Source: Microbacterium sp. Leaf151
GTDB taxonomy: Bacteria > Actinomycetota > Actinomycetes > Actinomycetales > Microbacteriaceae
NCBI RefSeq assembly: GCF_001424225.1
Contig: NZ_LMOR01000004.1
Location: 1,149,160-1,213,159 of the forward strand
Direction: 5' to 3'
DNA: 64,000 nucleotides
The notes under the pieces were generated by a model. It made no database searches. It had not been told where the DNA came from and was given only the letters and a program-made list of their open reading frames with translations. Of this stretch, positions 8,252 through 17,398 are shown in pieces. Position 1 is the first letter of the stretch, and each line of letters opens with the position of its first letter. The position numbers and the translations under genes were made by a program.

Positions 8252-9457
8252 ATGCCCGATCGCATCCACCTCGCCGTCGCCCTCGACGGTGCCGGCTGGC
8301 ATCCGGCCGCCTGGCGCGAGCCCGCCGCCCGCCCGACCGAGCTGACCTCCGCCGCCTACTGGCGCACTCTCGCCCGCACTGCCGACGGCGCGGGCCTGCT
8401 GCTCGCCACGATCGAAGACGCGCTGAGCCTCGGCGGCCGTTCCCTCGAACCGGATGCCGAGACCCGGCGCGACCGCGTGCGCGGGCGACTCGACGCGGTG
8501 CTGGTGGCGTCGTTCCTGGCGCCGCTGACGCGCCGAATCGGCCTCGTCCCGACCGCGACCACCGCGCACTCCGAGCCCTTCCACCTGGCCACGGGGCTGC
8601 AGACCCTCGACCACACGAGCCGCGGCCGCGCGGGCGTGCGCCTCGTCGCGGGATCCACCGAGCAGGAGCGGGCGAACTTCGGCCGTCGCGCCGACGGCCC
8701 CTCGGGTCTCCCGGCATCCGGCCGGGTCGAAGACGACCCCGCTCTGCTGGCGGCGTTCCGCGAGGCCGGAGAGGTCGCCGACGTCATCCGTCGACTCGCC
8801 GACTCGTGGGAGGACGACTCGATCGTGCGCGATCTCGCGTCGGGGAAGTTCCTCGACCGCGAGCGCGTGCACAACGTCGCCTTCGAGGGCGAATTCTTCT
8901 CGATCACCGGCGCCTCGATCGTGCCGCGGTCCCCACAGGGCCAGCCCCTCGTCACCGCCCTCGCGCATCAGACGGTGCCGTACCGCTTCGCCGCGGAGCA
9001 CGCCGACCTCGTGTTCGTCACGCCCCGTGATGCGGCCGCGGTCGGTGGCATCCTGAACGAGCTCGCGGATGCCGCCGACGCGGTGCGCGGGCTCGACGAC
9101 CCGCTGCGGGTCTTCGCCGACCTGTTCGTGCTCGTCGAGGAGACCCCCGCCGCGGCCGCGTCGGTCTGGAACCGTCTGCAGGAGCGCGCGCCGCTCGCCA
9201 CCGACGCCCGCGTCGTCGTGGGCACCGCCGACGACGTCGTGGAAGAGATCCGCGCTCTCGCCGATGCCGGGGTCGACGGCGTCCGCCTGCGTCCCGCGCG
9301 ACTGCCGGCCGACCTCGACGCCATCGCCGACCGGGTGATCCCGCGGGCGGCGAGTGCCGGCATCCTGATCCCCGACGACGGCGCGCCCACCCTGCGCGAG
9401 CGCGTCGGACTCCCCCGTCTCGCCAGCCGATACGCCCGTCAGGAGGTCGGCGCATGA
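8252..9457 (+). CDS. LLM-class flavin-dependent oxidoreductase
   Basis: This 401-residue luciferase-like monooxygenase homologue starts at ATG 8252 (MPDRIHLAVALDGAGWHP). It shows features of the NtaA/SnaA/DszA group: the N-terminal strand ending in DGAGWHP, FHLATGLQTLDHTSRGRAGVRLV, and SIVPRSPQGQPLVTALAHQ where NtaA-type enzymes have PRSPQGxPxxxQAG. It is somewhat shorter than typical NtaA proteins and lacks the usual GWN motif after the TSRGR strand. It may therefore be a diverged or non-canonical partner of the next gene, to which it is coupled by an ATGA overlap. These enzymes oxidise C-N or C-S bonds with FMNH2 and O2. Confidence 0.85.
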   Translation: MPDRIHLAVALDGAGWHPAAWREPAARPTELTSAAYWRTLARTADGAGLLLATIEDALSLGGRSLEPDAETRRDRVRGRLDAVLVASFLAPLTRRIGLVPTATTAHSEPFHLATGLQTLDHTSRGRAGVRLVAGSTEQERANFGRRADGPSGLPASGRVEDDPALLAAFREAGEVADVIRRLADSWEDDSIVRDLASGKFLDRERVHNVAFEGEFFSITGASIVPRSPQGQPLVTALAHQTVPYRFAAEHADLVFVTPRDAAAVGGILNELADAADAVRGLDDPLRVFADLFVLVEETPAAAASVWNRLQERAPLATDARVVVGTADDVVEEIRALADAGVDGVRLRPARLPADLDAIADRVIPRAASAGILIPDDGAPTLRERVGLPRLASRYARQEVGA

Positions 9458-10848
9458 CCCGCCGTCAGATCCATCTCGCCGCCCACTTCCCCGGGGTCAA
9501 CAACACGACCGTCTGGACCGACCCGGCCGCGGGCAGCCAGATCGACTTCGCCTCCTTCGAGCACTTCGCCCGCACCGCCGAGCGCGGCTTCTTCGACTAC
9601 CTGTTCCTTGCCGAGGGCCTGCGGCTGCGCGAACACCGCGGTCAGCTGCACGACCTCGACGTCGCCGGGCGTCCGAACACCCTCGCGATCCTCACCGCGC
9701 TGGCCGCCGTGACCGAGCACATCGGGCTGGTCGGCACCCTCAACACCACCTTCAACGAGCCGTACGAGCTCGCCCGCCAGCTCGGCACCCTCGACCTGCT
9801 CTCGAACGGCCGCGCCGGGTGGAACGCCGTGACCAGCTCCGACGCGTTCCACGGCGCGAACTTCCGCCGCGGCGGATACCTCGACCACGCCGATCGGTAC
9901 GTGCGGGCCTCCGAGTTCGCCGAGCTCTCGAAAGCGCTGTGGTCGTCGTGGCGCGACGACGCGATCGTGGCGGATGCCGAGACCGGGGCATTTCTTCGCG
10001 ACGACGCCATCGCGCGGGTACGGCACGAGTCCCGTCTGTTCGACGTCGACGCGGTGTTCGACGTCCCCCGCTCCCCGCAGGGACGTCCGGTGATCGTGCA
10101 GGCCGGCGACTCCGCCGACGGCCGCGACTTCGCCACCGCCCACGCCGACGTGATCTTCTCGCTGCACACCGCGTTCGACGACGCGCAGCAGTTCTACCGC
10201 GACGTGAAGGGACGCCTCGCCGCCCACGGCCGCCACGAGGACTCGCTGAAGATCCTGCCCGCGGCGACCTTCGTGCTCGGCGACACCGCAGCCGAGGCCC
10301 GCGAGCACTCGCGCGAGATCGCCCTCGCCCAGGTGCGGCCGCAGACCGCGATCACCTATCTCGAGCAGATCTGGAACCGCGACCTCAGCGGGTACGACGC
10401 CGACGGCCCCCTGCCCGACGTCGAACCCGACACGGGCGTCGAGACCGCGCAGGGCTTCGCCGGCCGGCACGCGGCGATCCGCGCCCGGGTGGGTCAGTTG
10501 CGTGCACAGGCGACGGCCGAGAACCTCAGTATCCGCGAGCTGGTGATCCGCCTGACGGCGAACCACACCTTCGTCGGGACGCCCGAGCACGTGGCATCCG
10601 AGATCGACCGCTACGTGCAGGAGCGCGCGACCGACGGCTTCACCGTCGTCGGACACGTCACCCCGCACGGCCTCGACGAGTTCGCCGAGAGGGTCGTGCC
10701 GCTGCTGCAGGAGCGCGGGTCGTACCGCCGCTCCTACGACGAGGGGGCGACGCTGCACGATCTGCTGGGGCTGCCACCGGTGGCCGCGGCCGCGTCCGCC
10801 CCCGGATCGGTCGGCGCGCTCGACACCGCGTCGGCCGCCGCGCGATGA
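9454..10848 (+). CDS. NtaA/SnaA/DszA-family FMN-dependent monooxygenase
   Basis: This 464-residue LLM monooxygenase is of the long NtaA/DszA type. Family landmarks: QIHLAAHFPGVNN at the N-terminus, FFDYLFLAEGLRLRE, LLSNGRAGWNAVTS, HESRLFDVDAVFDVPRSPQGRPVIVQAGDS and the C-terminal FVGTPEHVASEIDRYV. The VPRSPQGxPVIxQAGxSxxGR motif is diagnostic. B. subtilis YxeK and YtnJ, which oxidise N-acetylated S-substituted cysteines, belong to this family, as do nitrilotriacetate and sulfone monooxygenases. Overlap with both neighbours (ATGA at each end) places it in a tight operon between another LLM protein and a flavoprotein. It needs FMNH2 from an oxidoreductase; none is obvious in the operon except possibly the downstream FAD protein. 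Confidence 0.9.
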   Translation: MTRRQIHLAAHFPGVNNTTVWTDPAAGSQIDFASFEHFARTAERGFFDYLFLAEGLRLREHRGQLHDLDVAGRPNTLAILTALAAVTEHIGLVGTLNTTFNEPYELARQLGTLDLLSNGRAGWNAVTSSDAFHGANFRRGGYLDHADRYVRASEFAELSKALWSSWRDDAIVADAETGAFLRDDAIARVRHESRLFDVDAVFDVPRSPQGRPVIVQAGDSADGRDFATAHADVIFSLHTAFDDAQQFYRDVKGRLAAHGRHEDSLKILPAATFVLGDTAAEAREHSREIALAQVRPQTAITYLEQIWNRDLSGYDADGPLPDVEPDTGVETAQGFAGRHAAIRARVGQLRAQATAENLSIRELVIRLTANHTFVGTPEHVASEIDRYVQERATDGFTVVGHVTPHGLDEFAERVVPLLQERGSYRRSYDEGATLHDLLGLPPVAAAASAPGSVGALDTASAAAR

Positions 10849-12749
10849 GCGATCGGGCGGCGCGGCTCGTCATCGTCGGAGCGGGGCCTCGCGCGGTGAT
10901 GCTCGTCGAGCGGTTGCTCGCCCGGCGCACGAAAGCCGCGACTCCGGCCCTGCACGTCACCCTCGTCGACCCCCATCCGCCCGGCGCGGGCCGTATCTGG
11001 CGACGAGAGCAGTCGCCCCTGCTCAAGCTCAACTCGATGGCGCGCGACGTCACGGTGTTCACCGATGAGTCGTGCACGATCGCGGGTCCGGTGCGTTCGG
11101 GACCGTCGCTCATCGAGTGGGCCGAGCGCGTGCGCGCGGGCTCGCTGCCCGACGTCGACATCGCCGATCCCGACCTCGCATCCGAGCTGCAGGCGCTCCG
11201 CGGCGACAGCTTCCCCACGCGCCGGCTGCAGAGCGAATACCTCGACTGGTTCTGGCGCCGCACGGTCGCCATCGCGCCGCCCGGCGTCGAGGTGCGGTGG
11301 CACCGCGGGGCCGTGCAGTGGGTCGACGACACGGTCGACGGCTACGAGGTGGCCTTGGCCGACGGCATCCGTCTGCCGGCCGACATCGTCGTGTACGCCC
11401 TCGGCCACAACGGACGCGAGCCCGACGGCGAGACCCGCGACCTGCTCGTCGCGGCCTCCGGGGCCGGGCTGACGTACGTGCCGCCGTCGTTCACCGCCGA
11501 TGCCGACCTCTCCGAGCTCGGCCCCGGCGACGACGTCATCGTGCGCGGAATGGGACTCGCCGCGGTGGATGCCGTCGTGCTGCTCACCGAGGGGCGTGGC
11601 GGCCGCTTCGTCCGCACCGGGGAGGGCGCCCTGCGCTATGAGCCGTCGGGACGGGAACCGCGTCTGCACCTCGGTTCGCGCCGCGGGGTGCCCTACCGCT
11701 CGAAGGTGTCGTCCCAGGTGCAGGGCGAGCCTCCGACGCGCGAGGTGCTGACCCCGGCCGCCGTCGCCGCCCTGCTCGCTCGGCCGGGCACGATCGATTT
11801 CCTCGACGACGTGTGGCCGCTCGTCGCGCGGGAGCTCGTGTGGGGGCACTACCGCGAGCTGTTCACCGGCCACCCCGAGCGGGTGACGACGACGTGGGGT
11901 GATTTCCGCAGGACCTTGCGCGAGGTCGACGGGAACACCGCCGCCCTCCGCCGCGCGGTCGCCGCCGTCGTGCCCGACCCGCTCGATCGCTTCGACGTGC
12001 CCGCGCTCGACGTGCCACTCGGCGACGAGGCGTTCGTCGACGCCGCCGACGTGCACCGGCGCGTCCGCCGCCACATCGCCGACGACCTGCATCTGCGCAC
12101 GACGCAGGAACACAGCACCACGCAGGCGGTGTTCCTGACGATCCTGCTGTCGTTCCTGGCCCTCGCCGACATCCCCACCGAGCGATGGAGCGCCAGATCT
12201 CGGGCTGTCGACCTGCCCGTGACCTGGCACACGTTCTTCAGCTACGTCGCTTCCGGGCCGCCCGCCCACCGTCTCGAAGAGATCGCCGCCCTGGCCGACG
12301 CCAGCGTTGTGCGCTTCCTCGGACCCGATGTGGCCGTGCGCATCGCGGGCGGCCGTTTCACGGCATCCTCTCCCCGCGGTCCCGGAGAAGTGGTGACCAC
12401 CAGCCTCGTCGACGCCTGGCTCCCCGGCAGCGGGGCCGCCGCGAGCGAGAATCCGGCGTTGCGCGAGCTCGCCACCCGCCACGGCCGCGAGGTGCACGTC
12501 AGCGACGCGACGTTCACCGGCTCACTCGGGCGCATCGACGTCGACGCCGACGGCCGGGTCATCGCGCGCGACGGCTCGGTCCACGCGACGCTGTTCGCCC
12601 TCGGTCCCTTCACGTCGGGCATGGAGGCCGGGGCGTTCACGCGGCCCCGGTCGAACGCCCTGTCGCTGCGTCAGACCGACCGCGTGGCCGGGGCGGTGGC
12701 GGACGCGGTGGCGGCGGTGCGCGCTCCCGCCGGCGCCCCCTCTCGTTGA
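10845..12749 (+). CDS. Large FAD/NAD(P)-binding protein, possible flavoprotein monooxygenase or reductase
   Basis: This 634-residue protein begins with a dinucleotide-binding segment (LVIVGAGPRAVMLVERLLARR) typical of the NAD_binding_9 (FAD-NAD(P)-binding) family. An ornithine-oxygenase-like region follows (SPLLKLNSMARDVTVF, then FPTRRLQSEYLDWFW), and a second nucleotide-binding turn is seen at GPGDDVIVRGMGLAAVDAVVLLTEGRGG. The C-terminal 200 residues end in ALGPFTSGMEAGAFTRPRSNALSLRQTD. Such proteins commonly sit beside LLM monooxygenases in actinobacteria, but their reaction is unproven. The start overlaps the upstream monooxygenase stop, and its own stop lies inside the left arm of the hairpin at 12745-12806. 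Confidence 0.8.
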   Translation: MSDRAARLVIVGAGPRAVMLVERLLARRTKAATPALHVTLVDPHPPGAGRIWRREQSPLLKLNSMARDVTVFTDESCTIAGPVRSGPSLIEWAERVRAGSLPDVDIADPDLASELQALRGDSFPTRRLQSEYLDWFWRRTVAIAPPGVEVRWHRGAVQWVDDTVDGYEVALADGIRLPADIVVYALGHNGREPDGETRDLLVAASGAGLTYVPPSFTADADLSELGPGDDVIVRGMGLAAVDAVVLLTEGRGGRFVRTGEGALRYEPSGREPRLHLGSRRGVPYRSKVSSQVQGEPPTREVLTPAAVAALLARPGTIDFLDDVWPLVARELVWGHYRELFTGHPERVTTTWGDFRRTLREVDGNTAALRRAVAAVVPDPLDRFDVPALDVPLGDEAFVDAADVHRRVRRHIADDLHLRTTQEHSTTQAVFLTILLSFLALADIPTERWSARSRAVDLPVTWHTFFSYVASGPPAHRLEEIAALADASVVRFLGPDVAVRIAGGRFTASSPRGPGEVVTTSLVDAWLPGSGAAASENPALRELATRHGREVHVSDATFTGSLGRIDVDADGRVIARDGSVHATLFALGPFTSGMEAGAFTRPRSNALSLRQTDRVAGAVADAVAAVRAPAGAPSR

Positions 12750-12806
12750 GTGTCCACGACACACCGCGTCCTGGGTAGGCGGCGCGGCGTGTCGTGGACG
12801 CTCAAC
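12745..12806. terminator. Hairpin supplying both stop codons of a convergent gene pair
   Basis: The arms 12745-12768 (GTTGAGTGTCCACGACACACCGCG) and 12783-12806 pair at 22 of 24 positions. The TGA of the flavoprotein (12747-12749) lies in the left arm and the minus-strand TGA of the marR-type gene (12802-12804) in the right arm. It belongs to the GAGTGTCCA hairpin family and is the best paired copy, without the central mismatch seen elsewhere. A bidirectional terminator is the likely role. Confidence 0.75.
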
Positions 12807-13326
12807 GCTGGGGGGCGCGAGGAGGGTGCGGCGCGGGCGTCTCGCGCAGTCGCGCGTTCGCGGCGGCCGCAGCGTCGGTCATGCGATCGAGGAAAACCCG
12901 GATGATGCGCAGCTCCTCGGCCGTGGTCTCCCGTGTGGCCGCGGCCACCTCGGCACCCGCGAATCCGAGGAACCGTTCCATCCCCTCCAGCGCCGTCGCG
13001 GTCGGGTGCAGGGTGACCCGTCGACGGTCAGCGTCATCGCGACGACGGGTGACGTGCCCGGCGCGCTCGAGGCGGTCGATCAGCACCGACACCGCCCCTG
13101 ACGTCATCCCGATCTGACGCGCGAGCTGTGCGGGCGCCACCGGCTCCCCCGACTGCACAGCCCAGACGATCTGCCCGAGCGCCTCGGCATCCGACGCCGG
13201 CAGGCCCATCCACGTCGAGAGGTGCCGGTTGAGCTCATCGGATGCCATCGTCCAGTCGCGCAGGCGGTGCATGACCGCGACCTCGAGGTCGGACCAGGTC
13301 ATCGAGAGCGAATTCAACGCGGCCAT
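12802..13326 (-). CDS. MarR-family transcriptional regulator
   Basis: This 174-residue winged-helix repressor has its recognition region at LARQIGMTSGAVSVLIDRLERAGHV, followed by RRRDDADRRRVTLHPT, the conserved wing of MarR proteins (DxRxxxVxLT). An N-terminal extension of about 40 residues precedes it. It is divergent from the FAD monooxygenase at 13391 with 64 bp between start codons. That gap is filled by an inverted repeat, so it probably represses itself and the monooxygenase and responds to a small, probably aromatic or xenobiotic, ligand. An alternative start is the ATG 24 bases inside. Confidence 0.9.
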   Translation of the reverse strand: MAALNSLSMTWSDLEVAVMHRLRDWTMASDELNRHLSTWMGLPASDAEALGQIVWAVQSGEPVAPAQLARQIGMTSGAVSVLIDRLERAGHVTRRRDDADRRRVTLHPTATALEGMERFLGFAGAEVAAATRETTAEELRIIRVFLDRMTDAAAAANARLRETPAPHPPRAPQR

Positions 13327-13333
13327 GCAAAGA

Positions 13334-13362
13334 CTTTACAGTCAAGTGACTTTACTGTAAAG
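13334..13362. promoter_or_regulatory. Inverted repeat, predicted MarR operator
   Basis: CTTTACAGT (13334-13342) and ACTGTAAAG (13354-13362) are perfect 9-base arms around 11 bases. A second nested palindrome AGTCA-AG-TGACT lies at 13340-13351. It is AT-rich in a GC-rich region and lies exactly between the divergent marR-type gene and the FAD monooxygenase, as expected for an autoregulated MarR operator. Confidence 0.8.
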
Positions 13363-13390
13363 CTATCCGTATCTATCACGAGGAGTCGTC

Positions 13391-14605
13391 ATGACCGCAC
13401 CGCACGCCCTCATCACCGGCGCCAGCATCGCCGGACTCTCCGCCGCCTGGTGGCTGCGACGGATCGGGTGGGACGTCACCGTCGTCGAGAGATCGCCCGC
13501 CTTCCGCGACGGCGGGCAGAACGTCGACGTGCGCGGCATCGCCCGCGAGGTGCTCGATCGCATGGCCCTGACCGATGCGATCCGCGCCAAGAACACCACC
13601 GAGACCGGCACGGTCATCGTCGACGCGCACGACAAGGTCATCGCCGAGCTCCCCTCCGACGGACCCGATGGGGCGACGGCCGAGCTCGAGGTGCTCCGCG
13701 GCGATTTCGCGCGCGCGATCCTCGAATCCCTCCCCGCGGGCGTCCGCTTCGTCTACGGCGAGGCCGTGGCGGAGGTCGACGAGTCGCGCGAAGACCGCGT
13801 CTCGATCGTCACCGAGGGCGGCGAGCGCCTCGACGCCGCCCTGCTGGTCGTGGCCGAAGGCGTGCGCTCGCGCACGCGCGACCTGCTCTTCGCCGCGTCG
13901 GAGGTCGATGCCGACCCTCTCGGCATCACCATGGCCTTCGGCACCATCCCACGCACCGCCGACGACGACGACCGCTGGCGCTGGTACAACGCGGTCGGCG
14001 GGCGCCAGGTGCACCTGCGCCCGGACCCCTACGGCACGACCCGCGCGATCCTGTCGTACGCGGGTGACGACGGCCTCGCCGAGCGCGACCGCGACGACGC
14101 CCTGCGCGTCCTGCGCGAGCGCTACGCCGACGCGGGGTGGCAGGCCCCGCGCGTGCTCGACGGCTTCGAGTCGTCCGACGACGTGTACATCGACGAGCTC
14201 ACGCAGATCCGGATGCCGGGATGGCACCGTGGCCGCGTGTGCGTGATCGGCGACGCGGCGTGGTGCGTGACCCCGATGGGCGGGGGTGGCTCATCGCTCG
14301 CGCTGACCGGCGGATATGTGCTCGCGGCCTTTCTGTCGCAGATCGACGGACCCCTCGACCGCGACCGCCTCGACGAAGCGCTCACATCGTTCGACGGGTG
14401 GATGCGTCCCCTGGTCGATCAGATCCAGGGCATCCCCCGCGGGATGCTGCGACTGGCGTACCCGCACACCCGGCTCGGCCTGGCCGCGCGCGGTGTGCTC
14501 ATGAAGGCCATGACCGCGCCGCCGCTCTCGCACCTGGCAGCGCGATTCGGCCAGGTCGCGGACACCGATCAGAAACTGCCGACGCTCCGCGAGAGGGCGG
14601 CCTGA
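13391..14605 (+). CDS. FAD-dependent monooxygenase (aromatic hydroxylase type)
   Basis: This 404-residue class A flavoprotein monooxygenase has the GxGxxG-like ADP-binding fold at the N-terminus (ALITGASIAGLSAAWWLRR), an R-containing segment before the NVDVRG loop, and the GD motif near residue 290 (VCVIGDAAWCVTPMGGGG). The family resembles PHBH/TetX-type hydroxylases, which add an oxygen atom to aromatic or polyketide substrates, including antibiotic inactivation by TetX. Divergent pairing with a MarR regulator fits detoxification or aromatic catabolism. Substrate not identifiable from sequence. Confidence 0.88.
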   Translation: MTAPHALITGASIAGLSAAWWLRRIGWDVTVVERSPAFRDGGQNVDVRGIAREVLDRMALTDAIRAKNTTETGTVIVDAHDKVIAELPSDGPDGATAELEVLRGDFARAILESLPAGVRFVYGEAVAEVDESREDRVSIVTEGGERLDAALLVVAEGVRSRTRDLLFAASEVDADPLGITMAFGTIPRTADDDDRWRWYNAVGGRQVHLRPDPYGTTRAILSYAGDDGLAERDRDDALRVLRERYADAGWQAPRVLDGFESSDDVYIDELTQIRMPGWHRGRVCVIGDAAWCVTPMGGGGSSLALTGGYVLAAFLSQIDGPLDRDRLDEALTSFDGWMRPLVDQIQGIPRGMLRLAYPHTRLGLAARGVLMKAMTAPPLSHLAARFGQVADTDQKLPTLRERAA

Positions 14606-14696
14606 CACCGACCACGAACGCTGGTGACGCGGGATCCAAACCTGTCGGCATCCGGCCATCTCCCGAAACACTCGACGGGTCGAGCCCGGTCGGGCG

Positions 14697-15221
14697 TCAG
14701 ACGTGGAAGACCGCGTGCACGTCGCCGCCGAGCGCCGCGCGACCGCCGAGGGCGTCGATCTCGAGCAGCGTCGCGATGCCGACGACCTCGCTCCCGACGG
14801 CCCGCAGCAGGTCGCGTCCGGCGCGGAGGGTTCCGCCGGTGGCGAGCACGTCGTCGAGCAGCAGCACCCGGGCGCCCGCGGCGTTGTCGTCGTGCATCTC
14901 GATCTGCGCCGAGCCGTACTCGAGGTCGTACGACATCGACGCCGCCGGGCGCGGCAGCTTTCCGGCCTTGCGGATCGGCATGAGGCCCACGTTCGCGACG
15001 ACGGCTGCGGCCCCCGCCAGCAGGAACCCGCGCGCCTCGACGCCCGCGACGGCGTCGATGCGGCCGGCGAAGGGTTCCACGAGCGCCTCGACGACGGTGC
15101 GCAGGGCAGCGGCATCCGTCAGCAGCGGCGTGATGTCGCGGAACATGATGCCCGGCTTCGGGTAGTCGGGGATGCTCGTGATGAGCGATTCAGCGCGGGC
15201 GAGGGCAGAGGCGTCGGGCAC
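14697..15221 (-). CDS. apt: Adenine phosphoribosyltransferase
   Basis: This 174-residue enzyme makes AMP from adenine and PRPP in purine salvage. The N-terminal IPDYPKPGIMFRDITPLL is characteristic of Apt, as is VEARGFLLAGAAA. The PRPP-binding loop is RVLLLDDVLATGGTL. Length matches bacterial Apt (170-185). The gene stands alone on the minus strand, with the three-hairpin array immediately upstream of its start; its promoter should lie in the roughly 40 bp before the first hairpin. No operon partner is seen. Confidence 0.95.
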   Translation of the reverse strand: MPDASALARAESLITSIPDYPKPGIMFRDITPLLTDAAALRTVVEALVEPFAGRIDAVAGVEARGFLLAGAAAVVANVGLMPIRKAGKLPRPAASMSYDLEYGSAQIEMHDDNAAGARVLLLDDVLATGGTLRAGRDLLRAVGSEVVGIATLLEIDALGGRAALGGDVHAVFHV

Positions 15222-15260
15222 CGCCCCAGCCTAATCGCGCGGTCCGTCCCCCTCCCCCTT

Positions 15261-15320
15261 GTTGAGTGTCCAAGACACGCCGCGTTCCCCCCGCCGCGTG
15301 CGGCGTGTTCTGGACACTCA
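15261..15320. repeat. Member of the GAGTGTCCA palindromic hairpin family (copy A)
   Basis: The left arm is GTTGAGTGTCCAAGACACGC (15261-15280, continuing CGCG) and the right arm GCGGCGTGTTCTGGACACTCA (15300-15320). The stem is continuous except for two adjacent mismatches: left AAG against right TTC shifted by one, so AG faces a non-complementary pair. The same internal defect recurs in the next two copies. Confidence 0.85.
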
Positions 15321-15369
15321 CACACCCGGCGCTCAGCGCCGCGCATCCGCCACTCCGCGCCACACCCCC

Positions 15370-15430
15370 GTTGAGTGTCCAAGACACGCCGCACACGGAC
15401 CCGGGAGGCGGCGTGTTCTGGACACTCAAC
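15370..15430. repeat. Member of the GAGTGTCCA palindromic hairpin family (copy B)
   Basis: The left arm 15370-15392 and right arm 15408-15430 (GCGGCGTGTTCTGGACACTC then AAC) pair over 23 positions with the same two central mismatches as copy A. The loop is 15 bases and unrelated in sequence to the loops of A and C. Confidence 0.85.
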
Positions 15431-15553
15431 GCCAAGGGCCGCGCGCCGGGCACCAGGGCGGGGCGCCGGGCGCCGGGGCACCGGGCGGGGCGAACGCGGC
15501 GTGCCGAGCGCCGCCCGCACGACGCCCACCCCCGCCGTCCGCGTGACACCCCC

Positions 15554-15612
15554 GTTGAGTGTCCAAGACACGCCGCGTACCGCTCGACGACTGCGGCGTG
15601 TTCTGGACACTC
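15554..15612. repeat. Member of the GAGTGTCCA palindromic hairpin family (copy C)
   Basis: The left arm 15554-15576 and right arm 15593-15612 repeat the arms of copies A and B exactly over the 20-base core, with an unrelated loop. It ends about 30 bp before the -35 box of the glucosidase promoter. Confidence 0.85.
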
Positions 15613-15643
15613 ACCGAGGAAGGGCCCGCGGAGGTGACCAGGA

Positions 15644-15672
15644 TTGACGCGACTGCAAGCGCTTGCACTATC
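15644..15672 (+). promoter_or_regulatory. Promoter with embedded LacI-type operator
   Basis: TTGACG (15644-15649) and an ACTATC/CACTAT -10 element (15666-15672) are spaced 16-17 bp apart. The perfect 14-base palindrome TGCAAGCGCTTGCA (15654-15667) fills the spacer, the position of a repressor that blocks RNA polymerase. Transcription would begin within a few bases of the ATG at 15681, and no ribosome binding site is present, so the mRNA is probably leaderless. The next-door LacI-type gene at 17399 is the obvious regulator. Confidence 0.8.
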
Positions 15673-15680
15673 GTGGCCGC

Positions 15681-17360
<1,680 letters not shown>

Positions 17361-17398
17361 GCCGCGGCATCCATCCGCTCCCCGGAGGACACGAGACC

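Larger units (their letters stand above)
15222..15680. other. Intergenic region with three hairpins and a LacI-type promoter, no gene
   Basis: The 459 bp between divergent apt and the glucosidase hold three near-identical hairpins (15261-15320, 15370-15430, 15554-15612), a repetitive GC-rich spacer at 15431-15553 and the glucosidase promoter and operator at 15644-15672. Possible frames here only translate the repeats, and I consider none real. Confidence 0.65.

Noticed and set aside
15261..15612. CRISPR-like array (three repeats beside apt)
   Set aside because: Repeat spacing is irregular (about 60, 110 and 185 bp), each unit is itself a long hairpin with its own loop, and no cas gene is nearby.
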